Below are positions 39,501-53,000 of a stretch of 64,000 nucleotides of DNA, in pieces. The stretch's first letter is position 1. The number at the start of each line of letters is the position of its first letter. The notes beneath the pieces were generated by a model that was given only the letters and a program-made list of their open reading frames with translations, was not told the DNA's origin and ran no database searches. A program made the translations under genes and the position numbers. The stretch is from Todiramphus chloris collaris (lineage: Eukaryota > Chordata > Aves > Coraciiformes > Alcedinidae): positions 41,082,660-41,146,659 of the forward strand of contig JANVCC010000010.1 in NCBI GenBank assembly GCA_025345505.1, in the 5' to 3' direction.

Positions 39501-42500
39501 CTTATTCAAGTTAATTATTATTTAGATTGAAAATCTGTTTTCCTATGTGGAAAGTGATTATTTTCTAAATACACACCAAGGAAACAATCTATGCTATATT
39601 TGATACACTATTTACTCATTTTTCTTGGAAGTTTGTTTAATTTGTGTCTGGTTTGGAGTTATTAATTTTATTTTTTTGTTTAATTTGTTGTATATTGATT
39701 CTACTCATTATCAAGAAACAGTTCTTGCCTTGTAAAACATTTTCCGGGTTTCAAGCTAGTACCCTTGTACAATGACAAAAGTATTGCTAGGCCCAGAGAT
39801 TTTGAGGGCAATACGTTGGAGAATTGAATTACAGGCATAGAAAAGGGAAAGTATGGAAGAATGCTGTGGTAGACAGAAGAAACCTTTGGAGTTAGCAGAG
39901 AAAGGTTGTTGGATGGGATTCATTTCCCAAGAAGTCTCTCATTGGGAAGCCTGTGTGTTTTTAATACTTGAACTATTGTGAAGCAATTTGTAGGTTGTGG
40001 TTCTTCCCTCAAGGCAAAGCTTATGTTTAAAGCATCAATGTGATATTATGAATGGATTTCATTTAGAAGGAAAGCCAAATGAAAACATCATGTCTATTTC
40101 TTTCAGGAAATTCTGATATATCTCTTCATTTATATCTTGTCTCATCAGGAAATTTACAGGCCCAAAGAGAACTGCCAAGGTTTCATTTGGGTGAATTCTT
40201 CATTATTTTTATTTTTCAGTAAAATGACTTGGAAGAAACCCAATAAATTCCTACCTAATTTTATTTCTTTATCCCTTTGCAATGTACAGTTTTCAGTTAT
40301 ATTTCTGGAAAGCGTTACTTTAGAATAGGAATAGATTTTTGTGGTGGTTGTTCAAGTTTAACTTGAATCACATTGCCTCTTCAGTAAGAAAGGGTGCTCT
40401 GTTAATGATCTTGTAACAGTATAAATTGAGTTTGTCAAGAGGAAGAAAGTAATTTCAACAATCATAATACAAAAGTGCTGATATGCATGTCCTGGAAAAC
40501 TCTTTTGGTTGTATACCAAATCATTAGCCATCTGAATGACTGTTCTGACTTGTGTACTCCAGTAAACTGTAGCATCCATGGTAACATCTACTTCAAAGTA
40601 GTTGCTTGAATTTTATCCGGTCTAGCAGAGAAATGCATCGCATATCTACAAATCTGTTGTATACAAATCAAAGTGGAGAAGTGCATGGCCCTATAATAAG
40701 GGAATCAGACAGCTAATGAACAGCTTATTCAAAGCATTTCTCTTGCAGAGTAGATGCAAGAGACAAATCAAAAATTATACTAAACCTCTTGGCTTAATTT
40801 TTTAAGACTTTAGAGCAGAATAGGAAGGAAAAATCAATCAAAAGTTTCTTAGTGAAGAAGAGGGATGAGCACTTCAGTGAGTGAGAGGACAGGCAATGGT
40901 AGTATTTGAGAAGACATTAACCATTGATGTTAGGAGGAAACAGGCTGCAAAGCTCTAATACATACAGACAAAATCAATTAGTTGCTCCCCATAGATCATA
41001 TAAGTCAAGTTTATCCCATTAGCCCCCTTTTTATGTAGTAGTAGTGGTGAAGGTCCTGGCAATGAGAATAAAAGTTAACATTCCCATAAAGGCACAACAT
41101 TGGACTTCCTCCTACATAGAAGAGGGGGTTTTATGTGGCCTAATGCAATCTTGTTAACTTCTGAGTCCCAGTATAACTCATTCTAGGTCCTTGTCTCATC
41201 TACAGCACCATATTCATGGTACCAATGGCCCAAAGCACTGCTCAGGGTGGTTGCAGCAGTGCCCACTCTCTGTTATAGAGGGACTCCTACAGCTTCCACT
41301 GGAGGTAACAGTTTCTTAAACCCCTTCTTCATTTATCAACTATGTAATATTGTCTACTACACCAGGTACACTGACACTTTCCTCTACAGTCTGCTTATAG
41401 ATCTTTCAGATGTTTTTTCTTGTCTTTCAGGCTTTCTTCCAGACACTTTCTGCTACATGAAGGGAGGGCTGAAAAGGAGAAGAAGGCTAACCAGTGATTT
41501 GGTTAGAATCTAGTCATCTCCTCTGTTATTCTGCTTGAAATGTTTCTGGTTTAAAGTCTTTCTCTTCCATATAACATTCACACTTGATAAGTAGCATCAG
41601 GTTTGGAATTTCCATGTTCTTAAATGTTGCTTTGTGTAGGAGTCCTTTAGTTCTCTAAAGATCATGGTGACTGTGTCATGCTTCTTTCAGGAGGGTGTAA
41701 GGCTCCATTAATATTTCCTGATTTTCTCAACTCCAAAATTTTCCATTTGCTTTAGACTCACAGTTTTATTTATTAATGACAGATACAACTGTTGGATCAG
41801 TAGTTCCACCAATACATTGGCAAAAATGATCTAGTGAACATTGAGATTATAATACATTGAAAAAGTAATGACAGAAGTTGTTGAAGCACTTAAACTAACC
41901 ACTGTGAAAGTAATATAGACATTATGGATAAAGTGATTGTTTTTCTTGTTATGACATTTTGTTAGGCTCTACTCTTATCTCTCTAATATGTCCTAGGATT
42001 TGATGGAGCTTGTTCAAAACCTCATCTTACATAGTTACCAGCTTTTTGCATCAAACAACATAAATAGATTCTCGATATAGTTTAAAATATTTTGAGAGTA
42101 TTGCAGTTATACCCATATAATTGTGTAATGTGCTATATAATACAATTTCTTGAATGTGCAGAACAGGATAAGCCAGTTGGCTTTCTAAAGACAATTAGAG
42201 ACATTAACTGGATTTCAGTGGTACTTAAGTATATAATTTCTGTTTGAAATCAACAATGCTGCATTAGTTCTTGGTGGACTCTACACTTATAGAAGAGCTA
42301 GAAAACCATTTATTTTAGAGGGCAGAGGATGTATCAGTTTGCAATAGCTCTCAGAGGTTTGCATGTTATGCCCAGGTGTGTATGCTGTCTCTCTATAGAA
42401 AGTCTCTGTATTGCCCTAGGACTTCTGTTACATAAAGACAAGGTTTCATGAAACAGCCTGGACATATCAAGAGGAGATTGTTCCTACAAGTGCTTTCTTA

Positions 42501-42769
42501 CAAGAGATGTTTCATACTTGAAATCCAGTGACAAAGCAAAGGATGATGAAGGACATCTAGAAATGGGTTGATGACTTCGTGTGTGTATGTGTGTGCGCAT
42601 GCATAAGCTAACAGATAGCTATGTCAGTAGAGTTAAGTATAAAGTACTTCTGTCAAACCCTAGCAATATGAGACATCAGTCCATCAGAGCAGTAAAAGTA
42701 AGAATTATTTTTGGTGGTGGTGGTGTTACCATAAGGTTCCCTGTGGTATCCCATACTGTGATTCACAGA
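36573..42769. other. Unique non-coding DNA, no gene seen
   Basis: No exon, RNA or transposon was recognised in 6.2 kb. The AT-rich block at about 37640-37830 is dense in TAAT and ATTA words without being a simple repeat and is a candidate enhancer-like conserved element (inference). The pyrimidine-rich area 38640-38720 yields spurious hydrophobic frames. Confidence 0.5.
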
Positions 42770-42794
42770 GGGAAGGGGGGATGGGGGGGAGGGG
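42770..42794 (+). other. G-quadruplex motif
   Basis: The run pattern is G3-N2-G6-N2-G7-N1-G4 within 25 bases, which meets the standard rule of four runs of at least three G with loops of one to seven bases. It stands in an otherwise AT-rich region. Folding is predicted only from the pattern. No gene or promoter is visible beside it. Confidence 0.8.
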
Positions 42795-43369
42795 CAGATA
42801 GAGGAGAAAGAAAGGAGCACCTTGATTCTTATTTATCACTTATCTAGGGGCACTGAACCCTACAACAAGGCAATGATCCCACACATCTTGAAAGTTCTAT
42901 CTCTTCTTCATCAAACAATGTAATTTTTCTACCCCTGGAATACTGTGTTACTATCCAGGAAATACTAAGCAAATAAAACTGTTGGATCTTTCATAGACAC
43001 TCATTAGATCTCTGTCACTGGTGTCACATACACCAATTGTGAGCTATAGCAAATGAAAAGATAAGAGAGAAAGGTGACTATTAGCATGACATTTGCATTT
43101 TAATTAGTGTCCTTTAGTTCCTATTATTGTAATTTAGAAAATAACTTACCAGTGATAATTAAAGAAAATGTGTTTATTCAATTTTTATCTAGGACTAGAA
43201 AAAAAATCAAAGAGATTTTTGTGGCAAAAGTGAACTAGAAGAAATCTTTCATAGTACGTCTATTCTCCTCTCATCATTGCCATGTTCATTAAATTCCAAT
43301 TCATTAAACAGTAGCTCTTAAGCTCTGTCTTAAACACTAGTTAAATTTCTGACCTCTTTTGTTTTCCTA
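42795..43369. other. Unique non-coding DNA, no gene seen
   Basis: No recognised feature. Confidence 0.5.
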
Positions 43370-43630
43370 CTACAAAGCTGTTTCACTCCTGCGACGGTTA
43401 GAAACATTTTCTTATTTGCAGCTTAAATGTCTTTGTGACTGCTTTATACTCATTTATTCTTGTGCCAGTATTGCCTGGGAGTTTAAAAAGTTCCCATGTC
43501 TCTGCTTTTATGTGTTCTTCCCCCACCCTATGTATTAATAGATAGGAGTCTTATCCGCCTGCATCCTTCATATAGTTTAGCTCAACAAGCCAAGTTCTGA
43601 TAGTCTTCCAATAGCTCTGCCAGTCTGAGA
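43370..43630 (-). mobile_element. Ancient CR1/L3-like LINE trace
   Basis: On the plus strand the order 'AAGCTGTTTCACTCCTG', 'ACATTTTCTTATTTGCAGCT', 'ATACTCATTTATTCTTGTGC', 'CAGTATTGCCTGGGAGTTTA', 'CCCTATGTATTAATAGATAG' and 'GCTCAACAAGCCAAGTTCTG' follows the reverse complement of ancient amniote CR1/L3 elements. That family has '...TCATTTGTTCTTGTGCCAGCATTGTCC ... CCCTGATGTATTTATAGAGAGCAATCATATC ... GGCTAAACAAGCCAAGCTC'. Divergence is strong and no frame remains. It is probably shared with other birds and perhaps reptiles at the same locus. Confidence 0.7.
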
Positions 43631-43757
43631 AAATTGTACTGCATCTGCTCAATCTGCAGCATTTCCATTGTGAATCGGGTTATCCTGAGCATACAGAAAT
43701 AAAAACATCTGTCTTGCAGATGAGGTCCTGGTAGGAAAATGTATGTGAAGCATACAG

Positions 43758-43774
43758 AAAAAAAAAAAAAAAAA
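43758..43774 (+). repeat. Poly(A) run, 17 bases
   Basis: A short mononucleotide run, with no retrocopy recognisable upstream of it. Confidence 0.9.
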
Positions 43775-44853
43775 TTACATATCTCTGTTCTGTTGTGTTT
43801 TACCAGGATATCTTCTTGGATTTCTGTGTCTGTGTAAATTATTGGTTAATATTTTTTTACATCATTTTTTTTATATCTCTTTAGTTCTACAGATACTGGA
43901 GCACTGCAGCACACTATCTTGCTGATGTGGGATCTTGTGTCATGTTTGTGATTTTTTGACTAGTTTGCAGCTCATCACAGAATGATTAATTCAAGTACCT
44001 TTCTTGTACCTCAGGTCTGATGCTTAAACTTCCCTTCCCTCCAGATCTCCCTTTAGGAGTCTACAACAGTTTCTTCTAGGAAAAAAACCTGCCTCAGTAC
44101 AGGCTTCTTACTCTCCTTCCCTGAAGTGATTGCGACCAACAAAAATCTGGTTTGTCCATGTTATTCTTTCTTTTACCTCACATGTCATTACATCATTAAT
44201 GCAGGTTATATGAGCACCTTCACTCCAATTCCTTTATTTCCTAATGTGAGTGTTTCATTTGGCACACCTCATTCTCTTCTACCTGGTTTTATTTATCTCA
44301 ACAACATAGTTTTTACTGGTTAGAGATGCTCTAGAAATAGTCCTAGGAGTTCTCACAGACCCAGTTTCCTTGAAGGATTAGATGTAGCAGTTTAATTTAC
44401 ACCACTGTCTATCTGGCTACTACTCTCACCCATATGGGTACCTTCTGCTCTTTTCAGCAGGTTTCTGTTCTTCTCTCATTAGCAGCCTGACTCAAAACAC
44501 AGGACTCCTCCTTTCCTAGCTGAAGGGAGTAATAACAACAGTGACGTAAAACGAGAACCACGTACAAACACAGATAGAAATTTCCTGTTAGAATAACAAT
44601 TGCAATTAATCTGCATTTCAAAATTTGTACTCCCTTGTCCTCTGTCATTTTGTCCACCTCCATGGCAGTCACCACAAGAGTGCTACAGCTCCATGCTACT
44701 GTTTCACTGTTCTACACCTTTAAACTATCAGAATAAAAAGGGTGATCAATAGCTCAGTTAGAAAAGAGTTTGGAGGGGAGGGGAGGGTTTGCCTGCTTGT
44801 GAGCCAGACAGCTCATCTCATGCAATGAGGCTGAACAACTTCTGTTTGATGAT
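43775..44853. other. Unique non-coding DNA, no gene seen
   Basis: No recognised feature. A purine-rich GGGGA repeat at about 44772-44788 sits shortly before the putative LTR. Confidence 0.5.
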
Positions 44854-45260
44854 TGTCACGGTTGGGTGAAGTAGAGCAGGGAGGGAATAAATGTCTTTCA
44901 AATTAGATTGCAAAACTACAGGGGGAAAATTCCTGCCTTGAATTTTTAACCAACCACAGATCTGGTTAACTACAATCATGTCTTTATTTAATTTGATAGC
45001 TGCTTTCCAAATTTAGGATTAAATTATTACAATCCAGCCCTTTTCAAGAGGAGTCTGGTCTGAGGCTGGTTTTTCCTGCACGGCCCTCGATGGGTACTAT
45101 TAAGGGCAGCTTTGTCTACCCTCTCTACCTCTCTGAGCTCTCAGGGAGCGCCGCTATCTCTGCGCAGGCTCTGTGGGTGTCTCTGGTAACATAAGAAGTC
45201 AGCTCATGGCATCCTAAGCCTCAGACATTCTCAAGCACCGGTGGTGTCAGATGCTTCAAG
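44854..45260 (-). mobile_element. Probable old ERV solo LTR
   Basis: Read on the minus strand, this block has the layout of an LTR. A GC-richer region (about 45040-45250, U3-like) is followed by an AAATAAA polyadenylation-type signal near 44985-44998, then by a R/U5-like stretch, and it ends in '...CCAACCGTGACA'. The plus-strand start 'TGTCACGGTTGGG' resembles the TGTCACGG/TGTCRTGG termini of avian ERVL-type (class III) LTRs. No internal retroviral region is seen next to it, so it would be a solo LTR. The right-hand boundary and target-site duplication could not be fixed; the end given is nominal. It appears old. The family is assigned from termini and layout only. Confidence 0.4.
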
Positions 45261-48200
45261 GGGACAAATTCACAGTCAGGACAGACTGCATTCCATCTTG
45301 AGAGGCAAGCGGAGGGGGCCTCAAAGGCCAGGCTAGACATGACCACTGAATTTTAAAATGGACAGGCTGCGTTAACTGGGTTATGAATCGGCAGCCCAAA
45401 GGCTTTATGAAAGTTCTGTTTGCCTTAGCAAAGTCTAAAGGCACACTTGAATTCATTGTTGAATCAGGACCTCTCTAATTCACACAATAAAACTGAATAA
45501 GCGGAATACAACGTAAATCTCATATGAACTTTGCTTCCAACTAAAACACTTCAATCCTATTTCTCATATAGTAACAGTCAGTTAATTTACTTCTGTTGCT
45601 GTTCCAGTAGATGAATTACAAATGTGTTTGCTTTTCACAGTAACTTTGGGTTATGCTGGATACATCACATTTGCTTTGGATTGAGCAAAGTGGATGCCAT
45701 GTTGTCAGTCATGCTGTTTACATGAAGCTTTTCATCATCAAAATTTATACTGTGCTCTTGATTGGCAATGGCTTATTAGAGTGATATACTGAAATACTTG
45801 CATGATAGAGGTCAGGAATATCTTCAGAGTGGCAGCAAAACCCTTTCTTTAGAACCTTATCTGAAAATGTGACTGCTGTTTTACACCATTTAAGAAGCTG
45901 ACCCTCCAGGATTATCCCAGGGGGACAGTAAATTTCTTTAGGGTAGCTGTAATTCAGCAGCAATGTTCTTATCTTCCTGCTGCTTCTCTCCAAAGGAGAG
46001 TGATGGACTTATATTTGTTGTGATTTCTCGGCCAGGAAAAAAACCCCAAAACAACAAACAAAAAACAACAGGCAAATGAGACTGCCTCTGCCATCGGTGA
46101 GAGGTGTTGGGAGCACCATAATGTAATGACGGACAACGGTTTTGACACTCCTGGGGATCTGGAGGATATCACATCAGCTCCTACCACTGGAGAAAGAATT
46201 AGGGTAAAAGAATCAATTTACCTCACACAACTTAGGGCTCAAAAGAATAAATCTGTCCTTTCTGAGTCCCTAGCTGATTGTAGCAGACAGGAGAAATGAG
46301 GTGTCACTAATCCTCTCTCTTCTTTTGCTGACCATTTGAGGAGCATGTCTCTTTTTAAAGGCCCTCTGCAAGCCAGTCTGTCACAGGTGAGTCTGCTATG
46401 ACAATGGGGCTCTGCCATAGTACCCACATAATGACGCGGAGTTGTCCACTTCAGGGTGTGAAAAAAGTTAGGTTTTGGAAAGAAAATATCCTTTCAATTT
46501 CAGGATAAAGGTGTCTAAATGCCTTGTTTAGTAGGGTTAGGGCTTAAATTGTTTTAAATGGGACAGCTCAGCTTGCTTAACAAAAGGGAAGAGGCCAATC
46601 CATTGGAAGAGTAAATGGGTTTCTTTAGAGCTACATTTTCTTCAAGTTTCAGCTTTGCTGTAACTAGTACAATTAGCACTAGATTTGGTAATGGGACCAT
46701 GAATTTTATTCCTCTTTTCTTGCGCTGCTTTTGTAAACATCACAGTCCAAGGAAAGCTTAATCCTTAGCTTATGATTTGCAGCCTTGTGTGTTGGATCAT
46801 TTGTTGTTGTTTGGGCAAAATGCCATGATGCTACTGAAAATTACTAGGACAGCATAAGCTAGGATGGTTTTGCAATTGCTACTGTAGCATGGGCACCTGC
46901 AAGAACCCTTGCTGTTCAGAGAGGCTGGAATGAACTGACCTGGCTGTGCGCCTAGAATGATGGGCACCCCTATGTGCAGGGTTTGTGCCCTGCTTTATGC
47001 CTTGGTTCACCTTCATCAGAAAGCTGTCTTTAAGAGGTATCCTGGTTGGACTTGTTTCTGCTGGACTAGATACAAAACAATTGAGCCGCTGGGAGCAGGA
47101 GGTGGAGGGGTTATGTGCGTGTGAGCAGGACCGAACTCTGCAGAGACAGCATCCAGCTCACAGAGAAATGCATTTTAACAAAGATAGGCCAGTTCTTTAC
47201 TGCAGGCTCCCACCGTGGAGTAAGTTCATGACCCTTGTTCTTTCTCAAGCAGACATATTTTCAATTAAAGCTGCCTCCTTAACACAAAAGGACACATATT
47301 ATAAAGGACAGGCTGGGGCATGTGATGGTTCCTCAAGGCTCTTTCCCAGGCAGTGTGACTAGAAGAATGGCCTTTGGCAAGGCTGCTTATGAGAAGGGGG
47401 AAAAAAGTTTCTCTTGCTGCCTTTCAAGATAAGGCAAAGGTGACAGACCTTTTTTTCATCTATATAGCTATTCCCTGTCACAGTTCAGGCTGCATTAGTG
47501 TGTCCATTATAAACCTGTTTCTGTGAAACATTCCATCTATTTTATATGGTATCTTAAGAGAAAATAACATATAGTTTATAAATGTGTGGATAAGCAAACT
47601 TTTGGTTTGGAAAAAACCCCAAATAAACAGAGAAGCTGTAATATTTGCTTCCACACAGTGTCCCACTGATATTAGTTGCATGTCCCCTACTCTTCAGATT
47701 ACTGGGTCACCACTGTTCTGGCCTCATCAGATCTTGAGTCTTGCTTGGCCTGAACAGTTTGCAGGGCTGACTCCTTTCATGGCCCCACTGTTATACTTGC
47801 TGGGACAGACCTGAGGGCAATCCTCAACAAATCTTTTACAAGAAAACCCTCTCACTTGAGTGTTCTTGTTTCTCAGGAAGTGCCCTCCATTTCTTATACT
47901 ACTTAGAGCACTGACCTCTCTGAATCCTTTAAAGACCCAAGGTAGAAGTAAAGAGATGCATAGGTTCATCTTCTTTGCTCTCACTAACCAGTACAATTAT
48001 GCAGATCATGATATAATGGTAAATGACAAAAGAGCAGCTGCAGAGGGTCAGGCCAAAGGCCTGTCAAACCCCGTATTCTGATCCTCACAGTTGTCCGTAG
48101 CCAATCAGACACTGATACTTCTCTATACAATCTACTGCTCTCCACTCCATTTCCTCACTGCTCTTGGGAGAGAAACAAAAGTCCCGCTTCCTTCCTCACT

Positions 48201-49984
48201 TACTTCTCCTTCAGGTGTCTACTTCTTTGGAGGCTCTTTTGCTGCTCTTTGTTCTTTAACTGCGGTTGTGTAAATTTGGCAGTGCATTAAACCTAGCTTC
48301 TGTAAGAGTTCTTTGTAAGTGCACCTGTTCATAGCTGTGACTTGGTTTTGCTACTTCCACTGAGAGTTTTGAGCCTATTCCCCAACAGTTCAGCTTCCCC
48401 AGGAAAGATACACCTCTCCATTTAGCTCCACAGGGTCACCCTGCACCTACGCCTTTTAAGTTTTCCCAGTAAAGGCTTCAATGTCGCATATAACACAGGT
48501 GAAACACTGAACTCTGCCTGTGATTTGCCACTTTCTTTGGTCCCTCAGTTTCTGAGCAAATGAAACTCCCGGCCAGAAGATGTCACCTCAAAGATCCTGG
48601 AATCCAGTATGTCCTACAAGATGCTGTCTGCCAAGGCTGGGAATCAGATGCAAAAGCAAAGGACCAGAGCATGTAGAGGAATAACAGGACTAGTAGGTTA
48701 TGACTGCTTTGACCCTAAGCTAAACCAGAAGTTTTCTGAAATGTAATGCCTGAATTTTCTTTCATGTGGCCAGCTTCCTTTGGCTGTGTTTTTTTCAAGA
48801 GTCTAGCAATATCCTGCAATATGGATTGAGAAAAATAACAGGTTCTGTGCTGTAACATGTTAAGGAAGTAAATGTCTAACAAATCCTTGAGACATAACTT
48901 GAGTTTTATGGTGGTTATAATGAAGCAACAGTTGTATGGACTATGAAAAACAGAACTCCTGATTGTCCCAGAATTTGCTCCTGGTCTCCAGCAGGAAATG
49001 CCCTTACACTCTGCAAAATTACAGCGTCTCAAGAGCTGTCCTGTCACTTACTGTCTGCAAGCTATTATTCCGGTTAAAGTCCCAGAATGTTGTCAAATCA
49101 AAATTTATCCTGTCATAAGTAAATTTCATGTCTGTGTTTACAGCAAGTAGTTCTTACAGTACTGATTAGGACATGGCTCCATCTGTCTCTGGCTGGACAG
49201 TCCACCATATTTTGTGGAAGGTCTGTGTAATTTAAAGGAAAACCTAGATTTGAAAACAAGTGCTAATTTCCTCCTTGACCAGTTTTTTCTTTGTCTGTGT
49301 GCAGTATTTCTATTTCTTTTGATTTCCCGATTCCCACAAAATGAAGAACATGAGACTGTTTTATTTTACTGAATATGTAGTTGATGAATCCACTTTATAA
49401 TGATCTGAGGTGGTCTGGTTTTTCTTTTTTTTATTTCTTCTCCTCAGCTGCTAAAAGCCTTCCTACACACTGGCTTGTAGTCCATTCTGAAGTGGTTCTA
49501 CCATGGAGCTTTCATAATTTGCACTCCATTGGATTAAAACAATACCTTAAAAGTATCAGTGAGGAAAAACAATATAACCTCTTTTTGTTTGGATTCCCTT
49601 CAATAGATAATGATGGTTAGAGCTGCTTTAAAGTACAAATATAAACCCCAGACATATAACAGCCACTTCCATAGGTGCTACTGCAGTAGCCAAATAGCTT
49701 CAGCAGACAGGAAGGAATTGTCTTAGAGGGATGTACCAGGACACAAGAAAACTAAAACCTGGAAGGATTTGCATACCCATGCTCTTAGGTTTTACTTAAG
49801 TGTAGAACAGGTAATATTGAATTATATAGCCATGCACCAGTTTGGGTTTGTTTTGGGGTTTTTTTGTGAATCCAGTAATGCTAATTACTCTTGTGCACAG
49901 CACTGTTTTCTTTGTGAAGCTTCTCACAGCAGCTCTCAACTCCCAGTTCTATGCTTTAATAACAATACCATCTGGCTGAGGTTT
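45261..49984. other. Unique non-coding DNA, no gene seen
   Basis: No exon or named transposon in 4.7 kb. The area 46040-46130 has an A/C-rich stretch. The open frame at about 46985-47362 (125 codons) has no domain and is treated as chance. Confidence 0.5.
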
Positions 49985-50090
49985 TCAGACTTGCCTCTGG
50001 GGATTGAAAGCCCATTTTTCCATTATAATTAATGAGATTTGGGTGTCCAAAACCCCTGGGCAGCTTTGAATACATCACCTGTATCTTCTT
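49985..50090. repeat. Possible ancient amniote interspersed repeat
   Basis: The order 'GGATTGAAAGCCCATTTTTC', 'TTAATGAGATTTGGGTGTCC' and 'AAAACCCCTGGGCAGCTTTGAA' resembles a common old reptile/bird repeat, whose text runs roughly 'CCCATTGACTTTCAATGGGAGTTGGGCGCC ... CCCTTAGGCWCCTTTGAAAATCC'. Divergence is high, I cannot name the family, and the ends are approximate. Confidence 0.35.
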
Positions 50091-53000
50091 GGGTTCATAA
50101 GTGCTTTGAGACATTCAGAAGAAAAAGCTATTAAGCTGACCTGAGATGCTAGGATGCTGTGCAGTTCAACAAACTACTTTCTGTGTTAAAGCAGCCAAAG
50201 CTTGCTTTATTGTACCTGAAAGGGAGTGTTGTTGGCTTGATTAATTATGAACAAACCCCACAAGGATCTTATCAAGTACGTTTAATTTTTATTTCTAAAA
50301 TAGTTGACTAGAGGACCAGAAAGGTATTTTTTTGTTGTTCAATATAAATGCAATGTTTTTAATGTCTTACATTAGAGCAAAATCTGGTACTCATGAAAGT
50401 ACATAAAATTCTGGCAGCTGTCAGAAACAGCAGTTATCTGTGGTATGACAATTATCCAATAATTTGTGTTAAGATGCTATGGACCAAAGGTGGCCAGCCT
50501 TAATTTCAGGTTCCAAAACCTTCACGTGATCCTAATCAAGGAAACCCCTTCCATTTTTAGAGAAGAGATGAGAAAAGAAGGCAGGCAGTTGCTCCTAGTC
50601 ATCTTGCAGGCTACATTTCATTGGTAAGGGCAGACCTTTGCTGTCCCTCCTGCATCATTCCTTCTGGCAACTGAGGGCTTGGAGGCTTGAACAGATGGAC
50701 CCAACTGTACTGTGGAGTCACACTTGAATTGCACATGGCTCAAGAGCCACCCTCTGGTCACTTCATTCTTAAGAAAACTGCCAAATAGCTTGACAGAAAA
50801 AATGCTGCATTAAAGCACTTCTATTCTGAGGGTAAGTAATGCCTGTCTGATGGCAGATGTATGTCAAAACATCTGCATAAGAGAGTCTTCGGTGTTTAGT
50901 AAGAAACTTTGCTCAATGAAGATTGAGTAAAAATGGAGACTTGTAAGACAGAATTAAAAATGCTTTCTATCTACTGCAGGAAAATCCTTTCAGCAGAGAT
51001 AGGATACATGAGCTCACTAAAATAGTACATGATATAAAAAGAAAGGAGCTTCATGCAGACGACAGTCACTTGAAGTTAAATAGCAAATAAAAAATAAGTA
51101 CTGAGTCAGTTCAAATAATATTGTGTGAGGTAATCCATTTGAATGTGCTTATATAATATATTTATATAAGAATCTACATAAAAATCTCTGCATTCAGTCT
51201 TAAGAGTCTTGTTCAGTTTTATGTTGTCTTTGACTTATAACCAAGGTTCCTTCTATATATTTTGCAGACTAAAATGGGTTGGTACTTTTAGAAAACTCAT
51301 GGGCTACCAGAGTTTTCATGCAAGAATTTTCTGGACTTAAATACGCTACCTGAAATATGACTCAAATATTAGATTTGTAAACTACATATGGGAGGATGTG
51401 GTTTCATGCTTATTGTAAGCAGATGCACATCTTGTACCACCTCTCAACAATTTTAATTGCAAGATCTCAGCTTTCCCATGTGCCAGTGTTAGAAGGGAGC
51501 AGACTTGGCTGAATACTAACCTGCATTTGTGAAAAATAAGAAAAAAAGACCCACAAAGTCTTCAGCAAGGTCATTTTGTTTGTCTGAGTCAACAGAATGA
51601 AAGGATAGAACCACAGGGTTAAGGGCAGAGCGGGAGCAGGAAATCACGCTTCTTGGCCTCCTCATGATCTCAGGTCAGCTTATGTTCTTTGTGCTATCAT
51701 ACTCTCAGTCAGTATGAACATGCTTGGGTATAAAACATACAGGCAATTTAGGGCATCAGGACCAGCTGGCTATGTGCCAGAATATCATAATTAATGATAA
51801 AACATGTTGCTGGCTTTTGAGCTTGTCTCTTTGTATGCATTTTTGAGGTTGTGGTGGGTTTTTTTTAAGACTACTAGCTCTATATTCTACAAGGACTTTA
51901 GGCTAAATCAGAGAAATAATTAGCTATGTAAGTACATGCAGCAATTTCTGTGTTAGTGAAACAGAAGGAAATCCTGACAGACCTAGATGAGGGGGGAAGA
52001 AAGGACAGCAGTTTTCCCAGGACTAAGACACATGTTTCAGAATAAATGCTGTGTGTAAAGAATATGACAGCAGGCTCAGTAGGAAGTCATAAGAAGATAC
52101 TGGTATGGTAATGTCTGCATTATTATTTGTTATGAATTTCAAAGACTGCAGACTGGCCTCTGGAACAGTTTATTAGCTGGGCTCAGCAAATCACTTTTGC
52201 CCTTGTTTACTGGTGTAAGTAAGCAAAAAGGGAATAATACTGTAATTCAAGGAATTACATGGAATTCATTACAGAGAGTTTGCACCATGTAGCCAGTTGT
52301 TAAATGATATGAACATTAAAAAGGCAAGACCTCACTTATGCTTCTGGAAGGGTAGAACCTTTGTATTAAAGTGAAAAATGATGTTACCCAATTTGAGAGC
52401 AATAATCCAAGAGGGGATTGTTGATTCATGTATACCGTAAGAAAATCATTGTGAGCTACTACAGGCTTCTATTTGTTTTTCCATGTTTTCACCCCCCTAC
52501 CCCCCACACCGACTAAGTAGCTGAACTGTGACTGAAATATTGTTTTTTCCATCCCCCAGATGGCAGTGCTGCCTTCCAAGATAATAACACTCAGTAGCTC
52601 CAGGAGAGAAATATGTGCAGGTCTCTGGATGGCTTACGTGACACGTTTCTTTGTTTCAGGGGAAATATGCTACAAATTCTTACAGAACAAGACTAGGATA
52701 ATCAGGATGGGCTTGCTTATCCAAGTCTCACTTATATAGCAGCCATATTATGTTAGAGGCACCTACCAAATGACAGCCCATTGATAAGAAATAATATTTG
52801 TTAGTTTGGGTTAGAATTTCTATTGAACTTTAAACGTGCAGTTTCTAATGTATTCTAGGTGGACTAGAGAAGAAATAAGTGAGATAGGAAGTTTGGCTCT
52901 TAAAGGAGCTGCAAAATATGACCATGTGTGCTAATCTGGATCCACAAGCCTTTGGCAGCAGGCCTAATACTGCTTCCATTTTCCTTACAAGCACATCCCT

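Noticed and set aside
50480-50765. Possible old hAT DNA transposon
   Set aside because: Words such as 'AAAGGTGGCCAGCC' and 'GGCTCAAGAGCCACC' recall hAT-type repeats of reptiles, but only two short stretches match and no inverted ends or 8-bp target duplication could be seen.
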